DNA of 46,593 nt from Ectothiorhodospiraceae bacterium (GTDB lineage: Bacteria; Pseudomonadota; Gammaproteobacteria; SZUA-152), in NCBI GenBank assembly GCA_002401775.2, contig NVUB02000067.1, forward strand, positions 1 to 46,593. The letters are read 5' to 3'. Positions 17,701 through 25,944 of the stretch are shown here, in pieces. The translations under genes and the position numbers were made by a program. How positions within the stretch are numbered: position 1 is the stretch's first letter; every line of letters begins with the position of its first letter. The notes below the pieces were generated by a model that worked only from the letters and a program-made list of their open reading frames with translations, did no database searches and had not been told where the DNA came from.

Positions 17701-19341
17701 TTATTTTGCAGCAGTGTCGATACGGCCGACGAGCTTGATGTTGGTGGTCTTTTTTACTGTCGATTTGTCGACAGGATCTTTGAAAATTGTTGAGGGTTCA
17801 CCTTCTGGGATGTTATGGTTATTACGCCAGTATTGTTCATACTCACCAATGCGTTTGTAATCGAAGCTCATCATCAGTTCCCGCAGTCCGAGCAATTCAA
17901 CGGCATTAAAATTGTGAGAAATAACAGCCGTTATGCGTGTGGCGTCACCCAGATCCAATATGTATTTTTCCAAATTGCCATCGTATTGTTCCTCAATCCA
18001 GTCGCGGTACACCGTAAACCATTCAGAACCGGGGTAGGGTGTGGCGAAGAAGGGTTTGACGACGATGCCCAGCTTTTCCCAAGCCGCCATATTGTCGTAT
18101 ATCGCTTGAAAGTCTTCGTTTGGAAAACCAATAATTTGATTGGGGATGGGGCGGATTCCTGATTCCAGGGTCCAGAAAAAACTGCGCATGTTGGTTTTTG
18201 GTGTCGCACCTTTCCCAATGGTTTTCATGACATGGGGGGAAAATGATTCGTAGCCGTATATTAGGTGTGAGCAACCGGCCTCACGCATAACTTCTAGTGT
18301 TTCCTTATTACATAGCGTGGCATGGCTGGTACCAGACCAATGCACACCTGTGCAATTTTCATCGTGTTCTATACCGTCATGAATACAGGTAGGCTGCATT
18401 CCATTTTCGATCCAGAGCCGACAAATTTCCTTGAGCCAGGTGCGTTTGGAATACTGGTCCATGGTCATCAGGTTTTCATCGAGAAAGCCGATGAAGTCTA
18501 GATTGTATTTTTCGTAGGCATGTTTGACCAAACCAACAATGTATTCCGGGCTGTGATAGCGGATGGTGCGGCTATAATTTCCGGGCTTGTCGAATTCGAT
18601 TTGGATGTTGTTATTTTCATCCTTCTCGTATTTCATATCACCGGCGATACCGAGGTGATAGCAGTACCGACAGATTAACGAGCAGCCATAGCTGGCATTA
18701 ATATCCAGTCGACGTTGCGCGAGCATACCTTCTTCAGAAAATAATACTTGGCTGTTGGGGAAATACACTTCTTCCAGAGGAAATAAATCCCATGCGGGAT
18801 AGGGCAGGCTATCAAGATCAGGAATAAGGGTGCGTTGGCCGGAAATAACCAGTTCTGAGCCTGTATCAGAATTTTGTTCGTCGGCAAGTGTTCGCCGACA
18901 AATAATCCCATCAATATTTTCCCAGTCAGTCTGTCCGGCATCGATTTTGGATAATATTTCCGGTAGCGTGACAAATGCTTCTCCGATCACACCTACATCC
19001 ACTTCCGGTAAAAAGTCCATCATGTCTCGTGGCAGAGACGTTAATACGCCACCACCCAATATGATCAAAGTATCAGGGCAGGTGGCACGGGCATGTTTAA
19101 CAATGGTTTTGATTGAACCATAGGCTGTAGTGATTCCGCCTAACGCGATAACATCCCAATGATCGGCATTGAGCACTTGTTCCCGTACATCGGCGCCTTT
19201 ACGCCAGGCATTTTCATCATAGACCTGGACTTGATGGCCATCACGCATCGCAATGGCCGCCAGCAGGGCGATTCCATAAGGGACATGACGCGGATCATCT
19301 TCTTCACGCACTAACGGATTGATGAAAAGTATTTTGGCCAT
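17701..19341 (-). CDS. B12-binding-domain-type radical SAM enzyme
   Basis: The 546-residue protein opens with the N-terminal cobalamin-binding-like domain of this class: ILFINPLVREED, PYGIALLAA, GHQVQVYDEN, and IILGGGVLTSLP at about 93-104. The classic DxHxxG cobalamin-ligand motif is not visible. The radical SAM motif is CSLICRYC (C220, C224, C227). Enzymes of this class often methylate unactivated carbon or phosphorus, but others do not. It sits between the DUF115 gene and CMP-nonulosonate synthetase copy 2, in the same transcription unit. It may modify the nine-carbon sugar or flagellin; the reaction is unknown. Confidence 0.86.
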   Translation of the reverse strand: MAKILFINPLVREEDDPRHVPYGIALLAAIAMRDGHQVQVYDENAWRKGADVREQVLNADHWDVIALGGITTAYGSIKTIVKHARATCPDTLIILGGGVLTSLPRDMMDFLPEVDVGVIGEAFVTLPEILSKIDAGQTDWENIDGIICRRTLADEQNSDTGSELVISGQRTLIPDLDSLPYPAWDLFPLEEVYFPNSQVLFSEEGMLAQRRLDINASYGCSLICRYCYHLGIAGDMKYEKDENNNIQIEFDKPGNYSRTIRYHSPEYIVGLVKHAYEKYNLDFIGFLDENLMTMDQYSKRTWLKEICRLWIENGMQPTCIHDGIEHDENCTGVHWSGTSHATLCNKETLEVMREAGCSHLIYGYESFSPHVMKTIGKGATPKTNMRSFFWTLESGIRPIPNQIIGFPNEDFQAIYDNMAAWEKLGIVVKPFFATPYPGSEWFTVYRDWIEEQYDGNLEKYILDLGDATRITAVISHNFNAVELLGLRELMMSFDYKRIGEYEQYWRNNHNIPEGEPSTIFKDPVDKSTVKKTTNIKLVGRIDTAAK

Positions 19342-19385
19342 AATGTTTTACCCGTGTTTGGCACTGGTTAACGAAACCGTTATTG

Positions 19386-19452
19386 GTAGGGTGGGCAATG
19401 CCCACCATTGAGGCTTGAACGGGATGTATTTGGCGGGCACTGCCCACCCTAC
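19386..19452. repeat. Nested palindromic repeat (GTAGGGTGGGCA family)
   Basis: Left arm 19386-19406 (GTAGGGTGGGCAATGCCCACC) is itself palindromic, and right arm 19432-19452 (starts GGCGGGCACTGCC, ends CACCCTAC) is close to its reverse complement. About 25 nt lie between. Related copies occur near 32083-32104 and 44145-44172, so this is a dispersed family. Confidence 0.8.
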
Positions 19453-19491
19453 ATGAGGACGTTGAAATTTATGTTGTGAGAGAATAAACAT

Positions 19492-20559
19492 TTACGCCGC
19501 CAGAAACTCAGACAGTGGTATGAAATGAATGTTGTCACCAAAAAAAGTACCGCCTTCGGTACAGTTATAGGTTTCACAGGTGGCATGAGCGGTCATTTGC
19601 AACAAGCACTCGCGGTACCACATGTAAGCCGGGTCGGTATAAAACCATTGTTCCAAATGCGGGTTGTAGATGGGCATGTAGATTTCATCGAGCCTATCCT
19701 CGCCGACCAATGCTACGGCTTCGTGGTAATACTGAGTGTTTTTGTAGGGTGTGTCAGCGTAATACCCCAAGTCCATGCCGGTCACTGCGATGCGTTGTTT
19801 GTTCAGTACTGCATTGGCCATCATCCAGGCAGCGGAACCGACGTTACCACCGGCATTGACACAGGGGAGCCCATTTTCTGTTAGCAGAGTCTGGGTAACA
19901 CTATTAGGTTGATCCATGTCGTCATACATGGGGTTCCACCAGTACACTTGCATAGCGGATTGATGAGCACGGGTGACGACGGTGTTGGCGGAAGAAGAGG
20001 ATACCGCGATACGCATTTGTGGGCCGTACTTGTTCAACAGTTCGAGTATTTCGTCGTTGGTGCGCAGGGCTTCAGAAAAACTGGTGTCGAGGTCCTGACG
20101 TTCAAAGTAATCGTCGGCTTTTAAATCGGCCTGGGTTAAATCCGGGTCTCCAAACCATCGCACGATGCGTTTGGGGTGGGGGTCAACCGTCACAACCAAG
20201 TCGGGGATAATGCCCTGTCGTAGACAATAGAGCATGGAACTTTCAGTGGCGATAATGGCGCCATCGTAGTTCGTACTCAACAACTGTTCAGCGACGTTTT
20301 TACGGCGCAGGCTTGGGCCAGCGGCAATAATAATGGCTTTGTCGCCTTTTCCGAGGTCGATGTTACGTAGGGCTTTTAAGCTTTCCCCATTCTGAATGGC
20401 GGTAAGATTATTGCGCGCATTCTCTAGCGCCATATCCTGTATGCGATCACGAGTAATGTCACCCATATGGGCGACTAATTCCATGCCTAATGAAGGGAGG
20501 GAATTGTGGTCTTTATTGAGGGTATTAGCCGTACCATTGTCCATCGATTGAGTAGCCAT
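19492..20559 (-). CDS. Stand-alone DUF115 / MptE-like protein (Maf-related)
   Basis: The 355-residue protein from the ATG at 20559 (a TTG one codon earlier is also open) has the DUF115 pattern: AIIIAAGPSLRRKN, then PDLVVTVDPHP, and later NAGGNVGSAAWMMANAVL and AVTGMDLGYYADTPY. The same motifs occur in the large Maf protein at 33427-35961 (LAGGPSLDE, VVSVDPYP, GNTVTNTAFTIAVETG, LGGVDFCYS). DUF115 is related to 6-hydroxymethylpterin pyrophosphokinase MptE and forms the core of flagellin nonulosonate transferases. This shorter form may transfer a second sugar or be a dedicated transferase for one acceptor. Its start overlaps the stop of the 60-residue gene upstream (TGATG). Confidence 0.82.
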   Translation of the reverse strand: MATQSMDNGTANTLNKDHNSLPSLGMELVAHMGDITRDRIQDMALENARNNLTAIQNGESLKALRNIDLGKGDKAIIIAAGPSLRRKNVAEQLLSTNYDGAIIATESSMLYCLRQGIIPDLVVTVDPHPKRIVRWFGDPDLTQADLKADDYFERQDLDTSFSEALRTNDEILELLNKYGPQMRIAVSSSSANTVVTRAHQSAMQVYWWNPMYDDMDQPNSVTQTLLTENGLPCVNAGGNVGSAAWMMANAVLNKQRIAVTGMDLGYYADTPYKNTQYYHEAVALVGEDRLDEIYMPIYNPHLEQWFYTDPAYMWYRECLLQMTAHATCETYNCTEGGTFFGDNIHFIPLSEFLAA

Positions 20560-20741
20560 CAATCTTTCTTTGAGTCGTCGTTATCACCCCAATGCACTTC
20601 TTTTTTGGCAACGAAGGCGATACTGCCCCCCAGTTTTTTGAGGGCTTCTTTCTCAAAACGTTGCTCCAGGCTTTCTTCACTGGTGTTGGTATCGACGACC
20701 GTTTTTTCGGTATTGAAATTTCCTTTCAATAAATTGCTCAT
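20559..20741 (-). CDS. Small conserved-position protein, 60 aa
   Basis: I do not recognise this protein. It begins MSNLLKGNFNTEKT and is rich in charged residues, with a likely short helix (LEQRFEKEALKKLGG) and an acidic tail ending WGDNDDSKKD. It has a plausible ribosome site (AGGA 9 nt upstream), and its stop overlaps the start of the DUF115 gene as TGATG, suggesting translational coupling. It lies after the NeuD-like gene on the same strand. No signal peptide or membrane segment is seen. A chaperone or adaptor for the DUF115 protein is possible but unproven. Confidence 0.6.
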   Translation of the reverse strand: MSNLLKGNFNTEKTVVDTNTSEESLEQRFEKEALKKLGGSIAFVAKKEVHWGDNDDSKKD

Positions 20742-20809
20742 GATCTTTTGTTCCTGGTTTAATCGTGCAAGTTCACGCGTTCCTGACTCAATATGAGTTT
20801 AGGTAAATA

Positions 20810-21460
20810 TTAGGATTTACGCTTTGCAGGTACTCCGGCCATAACACTACCGGCAGCAACATCTGCAATGACTACTGCTCCAGAAGCAATAATCGCGCCA
20901 TCCCCGATAGTGATACCTTGATTAACCACCGCTCCGGCACCCACATGTACGGATTGGCCGATGTTGCAGTCACCACAAACCACCGCGCCACTGGCAATAT
21001 GGCAGTGGTCACCAATGTTGCAATGATGTTCCACCACAGCCCGGCTATTGATTAATACATTGGTCCCGATGATGACGCCTGTATTAACAATAGCATCGGC
21101 AAGAACTTGCAGTCCCTGGTGGGTTTGTACTGAGAGGCTGATAATGGCTGTGGGGTGAAAAACATCTAAAAAAGCGTAATTTTTTGCAATAAATAGCTTG
21201 AATATGTCCTCTCGGCGCATTGTCGAACCCGTAGACCCTAGTCCATTGATAAGAATGATGTCTTCCGGTTGGTAAGTATTGAACAGGGAGTTATCGTCGC
21301 CGAGAAAGTTGAGTGCCGGTAACTTTTGTTGTGCATTGGCAGTGTCGACATCGGTAAAGCCGAGCAGTGGTATATTTAACGTTGAGAATATTTCTGCCAG
21401 TACCGCTGCATGGCCACCGCCTCCCAATAAAATAAGCTGTTCTTTCAGCGGATTAGTCAT
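20810..21460 (-). CDS. NeuD/PglD-like sugar acyltransferase, copy 2
   Basis: The 216-residue protein has the NeuD/PglD N-terminal nucleotide-sugar-binding half (LILLGGGGHAAVLAEIF) and a left-handed beta-helix of hexapeptide repeats (VEHHCNIGDHCHIASGAVV, GDCNIGQSVHVGAGAVV, and the final AGVPAKRKS). It should acetylate an amino or hydroxyl group of the nonulosonate or its precursor. A second, similar protein is encoded at 22401-23054. The ATG overlaps the TGA of a broken legI end just as the intact pair overlaps, so the pair was probably once a legI-neuD unit. Confidence 0.86.
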   Translation of the reverse strand: MTNPLKEQLILLGGGGHAAVLAEIFSTLNIPLLGFTDVDTANAQQKLPALNFLGDDNSLFNTYQPEDIILINGLGSTGSTMRREDIFKLFIAKNYAFLDVFHPTAIISLSVQTHQGLQVLADAIVNTGVIIGTNVLINSRAVVEHHCNIGDHCHIASGAVVCGDCNIGQSVHVGAGAVVNQGITIGDGAIIASGAVVIADVAAGSVMAGVPAKRKS

Positions 21461-21563
21461 TGGATGATCTCGTTAGCGTCATAATTTTGTCGCTCGATTA
21501 CCGGAGCAATTCCCAATAGTCCACCGGCGATCGACCACTGCCGGGACGTTTAACGCTGGTGGT
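21457..21563 (-). pseudogene. Remnant of a second legI (NeuB) C-terminus
   Basis: The minus strand encodes VKRPGSGRSPVDYW in one frame, and after a frameshift RQNYDANEII and a stop. The intact LegI at 23051-24136 ends with IKRPGSGRSPMDYWAILGQ then RQNYDADEVIS. The remnant ends in ATGA overlapping the next NeuD-like start, the same junction as in the intact copy. The preceding 100 nt (to 21675) have no such similarity that I can see. Confidence 0.85.
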
Positions 21564-21675
21564 GGAAGGTACGGCGAAGGGTTTCCAGTCGTTCACGGCT
21601 AGGCTCTCGAGGGCTGATGTAGTGAGGTCAATAAAGGGTGATGTTTTGCGGAAAGAATACGCAAGTTGGGTGTTA

Positions 21676-22404
21676 TTAGTTGCTCGCAGGCGATGCCTTC
21701 CAACTTAGTTTTTGCATGGCCTTGGCCATGCTCCAATCAGTGGCGTCGTCAATGTCCAGGCTCGTGATAGCATCCATCGGCAGGGCGGCGGTGGCGGGCG
21801 GGAAAAAATGGCCATTTTTGCGCAGAGACTGGTGGCGCACCAGATAAAGGGCGCCGTTGGGTGTTAGTAGACCTGGACTATCCTGTCGCCGGGTCGTAGT
21901 GATATTTGCTGTACTTACTGGCTGAAGGTACTGGGATTCATTAGACAGAAACAGGGTGTTGAGGTTTCGCTGGATGGCCTTGGTGCCGATGACGGCATCC
22001 AGGTTTTCATCGGCCTGTAACATCTCCCAGGCCCGGTCTATAACCTCCGGAGGGCGGAAGGGCGAGGTGGGTTGCAGCAGCAGAATAAAGTCGGGAGTTT
22101 CATTGTGCGTTTTGGCTAGCCAGTTCAGCGTGTGCAGCACGACATCCACGGAAGAGGCGTTATCATCGGCCAGGTTTGCCGGGCGCAGAAAAGGTACTTC
22201 CAAGCCACAGGCGCGGCCGGTTTCGGCAATGGTTTCGTCGTCGGTGCTGAGTATGCAACGAGACTCGCACAGTTTGCTTTGGTGTAGTGCTTCGGCCGTC
22301 CAGCCCAGCAGCGGTAAATCACCCAGTTGCTTAATGTTTTTACCCGGCAGACCCTTTGAGCCGCCGCGCGCAGGAATTACTACGAGTACATCGCGTGGAT
22401 TCAT
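21676..22404 (-). CDS. legF: CMP-nonulosonate cytidylyltransferase (LegF/NeuA-like), copy 1
   Basis: The 242-residue protein starts with VVIPARGGSKGLPGKN and has LLQPTSPFRPPEV, RRQDSPGLLTPNGALYLV and a C-terminal DIDDATDW, the family pattern. It activates the nine-carbon acid with CTP. It is the last of a tightly overlapped run (PIG-L, LegI, NeuD, LegF), overlapping the NeuD gene by 4 nt. It is the better candidate for the main synthetase because it is in the operon with intact LegI. Substrate could be legionaminic acid or a relative; the sequence alone does not separate these. Confidence 0.9.
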   Translation of the reverse strand: MNPRDVLVVIPARGGSKGLPGKNIKQLGDLPLLGWTAEALHQSKLCESRCILSTDDETIAETGRACGLEVPFLRPANLADDNASSVDVVLHTLNWLAKTHNETPDFILLLQPTSPFRPPEVIDRAWEMLQADENLDAVIGTKAIQRNLNTLFLSNESQYLQPVSTANITTTRRQDSPGLLTPNGALYLVRHQSLRKNGHFFPPATAALPMDAITSLDIDDATDWSMAKAMQKLSWKASPASN

Positions 22405-23054
22405 TTTACACCTCCCTGCAATTGGTGTTTTTGCTGCGCGGGCACACCGGCCATCAGGGTGTACGATGGGACGTCATTTATGACCACCGCGCCGGCCGCG
22501 ATGATGGCCCCTTTGCCAATGTTCACACCTTGCTTCAGCGTGGAGCTGGCACCAATGTAGGCCATGTCATCAATGGTGCAATTGCCACAAATGATGGCCC
22601 CGGGGCTGATATGCACGTGGTCACCGATCCGGCAGTCGTGTTCTACTACCGCATGGGAATTAATAATGATGTTGTTACCGAGTCGGGCGCCGGGATTAAT
22701 GAGTGCTCCGGCGAGAATTTGACAGCCCGATCCCATTTCCACCTCGATGTGGCTGATGATGGCGCTTGGGTGGATTACGCGGGTAAAACGGTAAGCCTTT
22801 GCCGTGAAGCTGGAAAACATCGCCTGTCGGGTACGGTTGTCACCCACTGAACCTAGACCGTTGACCAGCAAAATTTCCTCGGGACGGTGCTCGAAAATGA
22901 TTGCATCCGTACCTAGATAGGGAATGCCCTCGAATAAGGTGGCGCTGGCATCTGGATCGGTGAAGCCGAGGATCGTTTGATCGCCGCGAAGCAAGCTTTC
23001 AGCGAGCACCTTGGCATGGCCGCCAGCACCGATAATGATTACTGGCTTGCTCAT
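22401..23054 (-). CDS. NeuD/PglD-like sugar acyltransferase, copy 1
   Basis: The 217-residue protein carries the NeuD-type N-terminus (VIIIGAGGHAKVLAESLL) and a hexapeptide-repeat domain (HDCRIGDHVHISPGAIICG, GKGAIIAAGAVVIND, ending AGVPAQQKHQ). Members transfer an acetyl group to the amine or hydroxyl of bacillosamine or sialic acids. Overlaps of 4 nt with both neighbours (LegI and LegF) show it belongs to the same pathway. Whether it acts as LegH (N-acylation of the precursor) or as a finishing O-acetyltransferase is open, because a GNAT protein is also encoded at 25945-26814. Confidence 0.87.
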   Translation of the reverse strand: MSKPVIIIGAGGHAKVLAESLLRGDQTILGFTDPDASATLFEGIPYLGTDAIIFEHRPEEILLVNGLGSVGDNRTRQAMFSSFTAKAYRFTRVIHPSAIISHIEVEMGSGCQILAGALINPGARLGNNIIINSHAVVEHDCRIGDHVHISPGAIICGNCTIDDMAYIGASSTLKQGVNIGKGAIIAAGAVVINDVPSYTLMAGVPAQQKHQLQGGVK

Positions 23055-24136
23055 GAAATCACCTCGTCAGCGTCATAATTTTGTCGGGCGGTTTGCCCCA
23101 GAATTGCCCAGTAATCCATGGGGGATCGGCCACTGCCCGGGCGTTTGATGGTGACATTCTCGGTAGTGAAAGTATCACCGCGGCGAATGGCCTGCGCGGC
23201 GACCAGACTTTTTCGGGCGACGCTCATGTTGTTTTTCTCTTCCGGAGTGGGGGCCTTATCAGCCGAGCCTAGCGCGCGAGAAATGTCACGAATACCATCG
23301 ATCATCGTTTTAAGTTCGTCGGGTTCTAATGAAACAAGGTGGTCTGGGCCTGGTAACTGGCGATCCAGAGTGAAATGTTTCTCAATGAGTTGTGCGCCTC
23401 GCGCCACCGCAGCGAGCGAGACGTGAATGCCCAGAGTGTGATCGGAATAGCCAGTGGGCAAAGCAAATGTTTCGGCCAGGGTGTCCATGGCGCGTAGGTT
23501 CACCTTATCCAACGGGCAGGGATACTCGGTGGTGCAGTGCAGTAGGGTGACGTGTTTTTTCAATAATGCCTGTGCCTGTGGTTGCGCAAAGGCATCGCGA
23601 AAGGTGGTACGCGATGGTGGTGTGCTATCCTGCAAAAGTCCAAAAGCAATCACGCCCAAGGCTTCACGAATTTCGTGGAGTGTGGCCATGCCAGTGGAGA
23701 GAATCAGCTGTCGTCCCGACTGAGCGATTTGTAATAGCAGTGGGCCATTGGTGAGTTCACCGGAGCCGAGTTTGAGTCGCGGCAAAGCGAGTTCTTCCAA
23801 CAGGAAACGGGCACTGATTAGGTCGAAAGGTGACGAAAGAAATTCAATATTGCATTTTGCGCAATGAGTTAGCAGCGCATGATGATCGGCAAAGGATAGG
23901 GCTAGACGGTGTAACATGGTGAGCTGAGAATCCCCATCATCTTGAGAGTCCGCCTGGTTGCGAATTTGGTAGTTGGCCTGCACAGCATGTTTGCTCGCCA
24001 GGGCCGCGGGCAGGAAGGTCTGAAATTTCACCGCGTCCGCACCGGTCTCGGAAGCAGCATCCACCATGGCTAACGCGCGCTTGAGTTCGCCGTTGTGATT
24101 GACGCCGGCCTCGGCGATGACATACACGTCAGTCAT
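23051..24136 (-). CDS. legI: Nonulosonic acid synthase, LegI/NeuB family
   Basis: The enzyme condenses a six-carbon amino sugar with phosphoenolpyruvate to make a nine-carbon acid. The start is set at the ATG at 24136 (361 residues), because the sequence from there (MTDVYVIAEAGVNHNG) is the family N-terminus; the open frame runs further up to 24340 but inside the deacetylase gene. Motifs seen are AEAGVNHNG, KFQTF, STGMATLHE, CTTEYPCP, GYSDHTLGI and EKHFTLDRQLPGPDH. The C-terminal SAF domain contains RRGDTFTTENVTIKRPGSGR. It overlaps the PIG-L gene by 8 nt and the NeuD gene by 4 nt. Assignment to legionaminic rather than N-acetylneuraminic acid rests on the LegB, LegC and PtmE genes nearby. 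Confidence 0.93.
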   Translation of the reverse strand: MTDVYVIAEAGVNHNGELKRALAMVDAASETGADAVKFQTFLPAALASKHAVQANYQIRNQADSQDDGDSQLTMLHRLALSFADHHALLTHCAKCNIEFLSSPFDLISARFLLEELALPRLKLGSGELTNGPLLLQIAQSGRQLILSTGMATLHEIREALGVIAFGLLQDSTPPSRTTFRDAFAQPQAQALLKKHVTLLHCTTEYPCPLDKVNLRAMDTLAETFALPTGYSDHTLGIHVSLAAVARGAQLIEKHFTLDRQLPGPDHLVSLEPDELKTMIDGIRDISRALGSADKAPTPEEKNNMSVARKSLVAAQAIRRGDTFTTENVTIKRPGSGRSPMDYWAILGQTARQNYDADEVIS

Positions 24137-24794
24137 TACGTTCTCGTAGTAACATGAAAGCCTCTGCAGCCTGATAGCCGGCTTGGCTACCGCGCAGATG
24201 GGCCTGTGCAGTGAGTGCTTTAGCGCTACGCGGAAAAGGAAATTCGCCATATTCACTTGGGTACATAGCCATAATTTCCAGTTTGCGCTGCAGGTGTTTG
24301 CTAATGTCGAAAAATACGCTGGGGTGAAAGCTGTTGTCACTACCGGATAGGGTGAAATCGGTTTCGGATATGGTTTCGTAACTCATTATTCGTTTGATAA
24401 AAGGATAACGAAACCATTTACTGCATGCTACACAAGCATCGAATACCACACGGTGATCGCTATGCACATCGCCACGGTGGGGTAACAATAGTTCGCTGGG
24501 CTGAAAATCATTGATAGCACTGCTGATGGCGCCAATCAGCTCGTTCATTGGTAGGGTATCGAGTGTAGCGGTGGGTAGGTCTAACGGGTACACCTTCTCG
24601 AAATTGTAGGCTGTTGTGACCTTGGCAATACTATTAGCACGATCCTGCCGCTGCACATCACTGTAATCCTCAGTCATTCCGGTAACGATCAACCAGCCTA
24701 AGCGGGTACCTTGTTCGGCCAGCCGTAACAAAGTACCGCCGCAGCCCAGCGTTTCGTCGTCCGGATGGGGGGCGATGATGAGCACTGTATTCAT
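24129..24794 (-). CDS. PIG-L (LmbE-like) zinc N-deacetylase
   Basis: The protein has 221 residues from the ATG at 24794, which overlaps the upstream LegG stop as ATGA; the longer frame to 24830 lies within LegG. It has the zinc motif APHPDDE at about residues 8-14 and the third ligand region HSDHR. The family removes acetyl groups from amino sugars. In the middle of a nonulosonate operon it may remove an N-acetyl group so that another acyl group can be added by the GNAT or NeuD-like enzymes. That interpretation is inference; the family assignment is firm. Confidence 0.9.
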   Translation of the reverse strand: MNTVLIIAPHPDDETLGCGGTLLRLAEQGTRLGWLIVTGMTEDYSDVQRQDRANSIAKVTTAYNFEKVYPLDLPTATLDTLPMNELIGAISSAINDFQPSELLLPHRGDVHSDHRVVFDACVACSKWFRYPFIKRIMSYETISETDFTLSGSDNSFHPSVFFDISKHLQRKLEIMAMYPSEYGEFPFPRSAKALTAQAHLRGSQAGYQAAEAFMLLRERND

Positions 24795-25939
24795 GTTAGA
24801 GGATCCTCTGCCTTGTTGAGTAGTTGGCACACGGGAAGCGTACGCAATGCGATAATGATTTTTTCTACCGAGTCTCCTTGCCCATAAGGAGAAACAATAT
24901 CTTTCAGTTGTTTCTGAAAACCTGTCGACAATGCCTGAGCGATACCCTGCCGAATAGCGGCTTCGTCTTGATCGACAAAAAGGACGTTGTTAGCCGCTAG
25001 GCGACCACGTTGCCGACTGCCGACATTTACGGCTGCAAGCGGGATGATAGGGGCTTCAAGTAGTCCAGCGCTGGAATTGCCAACCATGATTGATGCGTGA
25101 CGCATCAGGTTAGTGAATTGCTCGGAGTGCAGATTTTTAAAAAAGATGAAATTATCATTGCTTTTCCACTGCTCCATGGCCGCGATGATCTCACGACTAC
25201 CGGCATCGACGTTGGGATAATTGACAACAGCCGGGGTGCCCGAGGCATTAACTGCAGAGAGCACTTGATTAAAGTACTCGGCAGCATGGGCTTCTTCACC
25301 AAGAATGGGATGGTAGATCACTAACGCGTAGTTATCCCATTGCGGCTTGCCCAGGGACTCAAGAGTTTTTTGTTTGCTGATGAGTGGCGTGGTGACGAAG
25401 CGGTCGAGCGCAGGATTACCAACAACCCGGATGCGTTCTTGAATTTCCCCAATGCATTGCAGTCGTTGAGCGTGTTGTGGGTGACTGACAAAGTGGAAGG
25501 TTGATAGCTTCGATGCAGCATGTCGAACAAGATTGTCCACGTTGGCATCAGTAGCGTGGTCACCACCAAAAAAGTGAACGGTTGGAATGCGCAGGAAGGC
25601 ACCCGTTAGTGCACCGACGATGACGTCTTCTCGGTCACCTGCGTACAGAATCAGATCTGGTTTGTAGGCTTCCAGGCAGGGTAGGCAACCTTGTAGTACG
25701 ATGGAGGCCGATTTGAGACGGCTAGCACTGGTATTGGAGTCGATAAGCGATTCGATACGAGCGATGATGGGAATGTCATCAGCTTCGATGTTCTTAACAC
25801 TTAATCCATAGGTTGGCGATAAGTGCGCGCCACTCACGATTAGTCCGATTTCAAATTGAGGGTCTTTATGTAATCTACGAAAGACACCGCTGAGCAAATC
25901 GTAATCGGAACGGATTCCTGTAAAAGCAAGAATTTTCAT
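24791..25939 (-). CDS. legG: Hydrolysing sugar-nucleotide 2-epimerase, LegG/NeuC family
   Basis: The 382-residue protein shows the family pattern: FTGIRSDYDLLSGV near the start, SGAHLSPTYG, YAGDREDVIVGAL, FFGGDHATDANVDNLVRHAA and VGNSSAGLLEAP. The enzyme removes the nucleotide and inverts C2, giving the ManNAc-like amino sugar used by LegI. It follows the GNAT gene after 5 nt and overlaps the deacetylase start by 4 nt. The legionaminic version would act on GDP- or UDP-2,4-diacetamido-2,4,6-trideoxyglucose, as in C. jejuni LegG. NeuC acting on UDP-GlcNAc is the alternative. Confidence 0.92.
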   Translation of the reverse strand: MKILAFTGIRSDYDLLSGVFRRLHKDPQFEIGLIVSGAHLSPTYGLSVKNIEADDIPIIARIESLIDSNTSASRLKSASIVLQGCLPCLEAYKPDLILYAGDREDVIVGALTGAFLRIPTVHFFGGDHATDANVDNLVRHAASKLSTFHFVSHPQHAQRLQCIGEIQERIRVVGNPALDRFVTTPLISKQKTLESLGKPQWDNYALVIYHPILGEEAHAAEYFNQVLSAVNASGTPAVVNYPNVDAGSREIIAAMEQWKSNDNFIFFKNLHSEQFTNLMRHASIMVGNSSAGLLEAPIIPLAAVNVGSRQRGRLAANNVLFVDQDEAAIRQGIAQALSTGFQKQLKDIVSPYGQGDSVEKIIIALRTLPVCQLLNKAEDPLT

Positions 25940-25944
25940 TGTTA

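Noticed and set aside
24137-24340. Longer N-terminus for LegI
   Set aside because: The extra residues are the other-frame reading of the deacetylase gene; the family N-terminus begins at the ATG at 24136.
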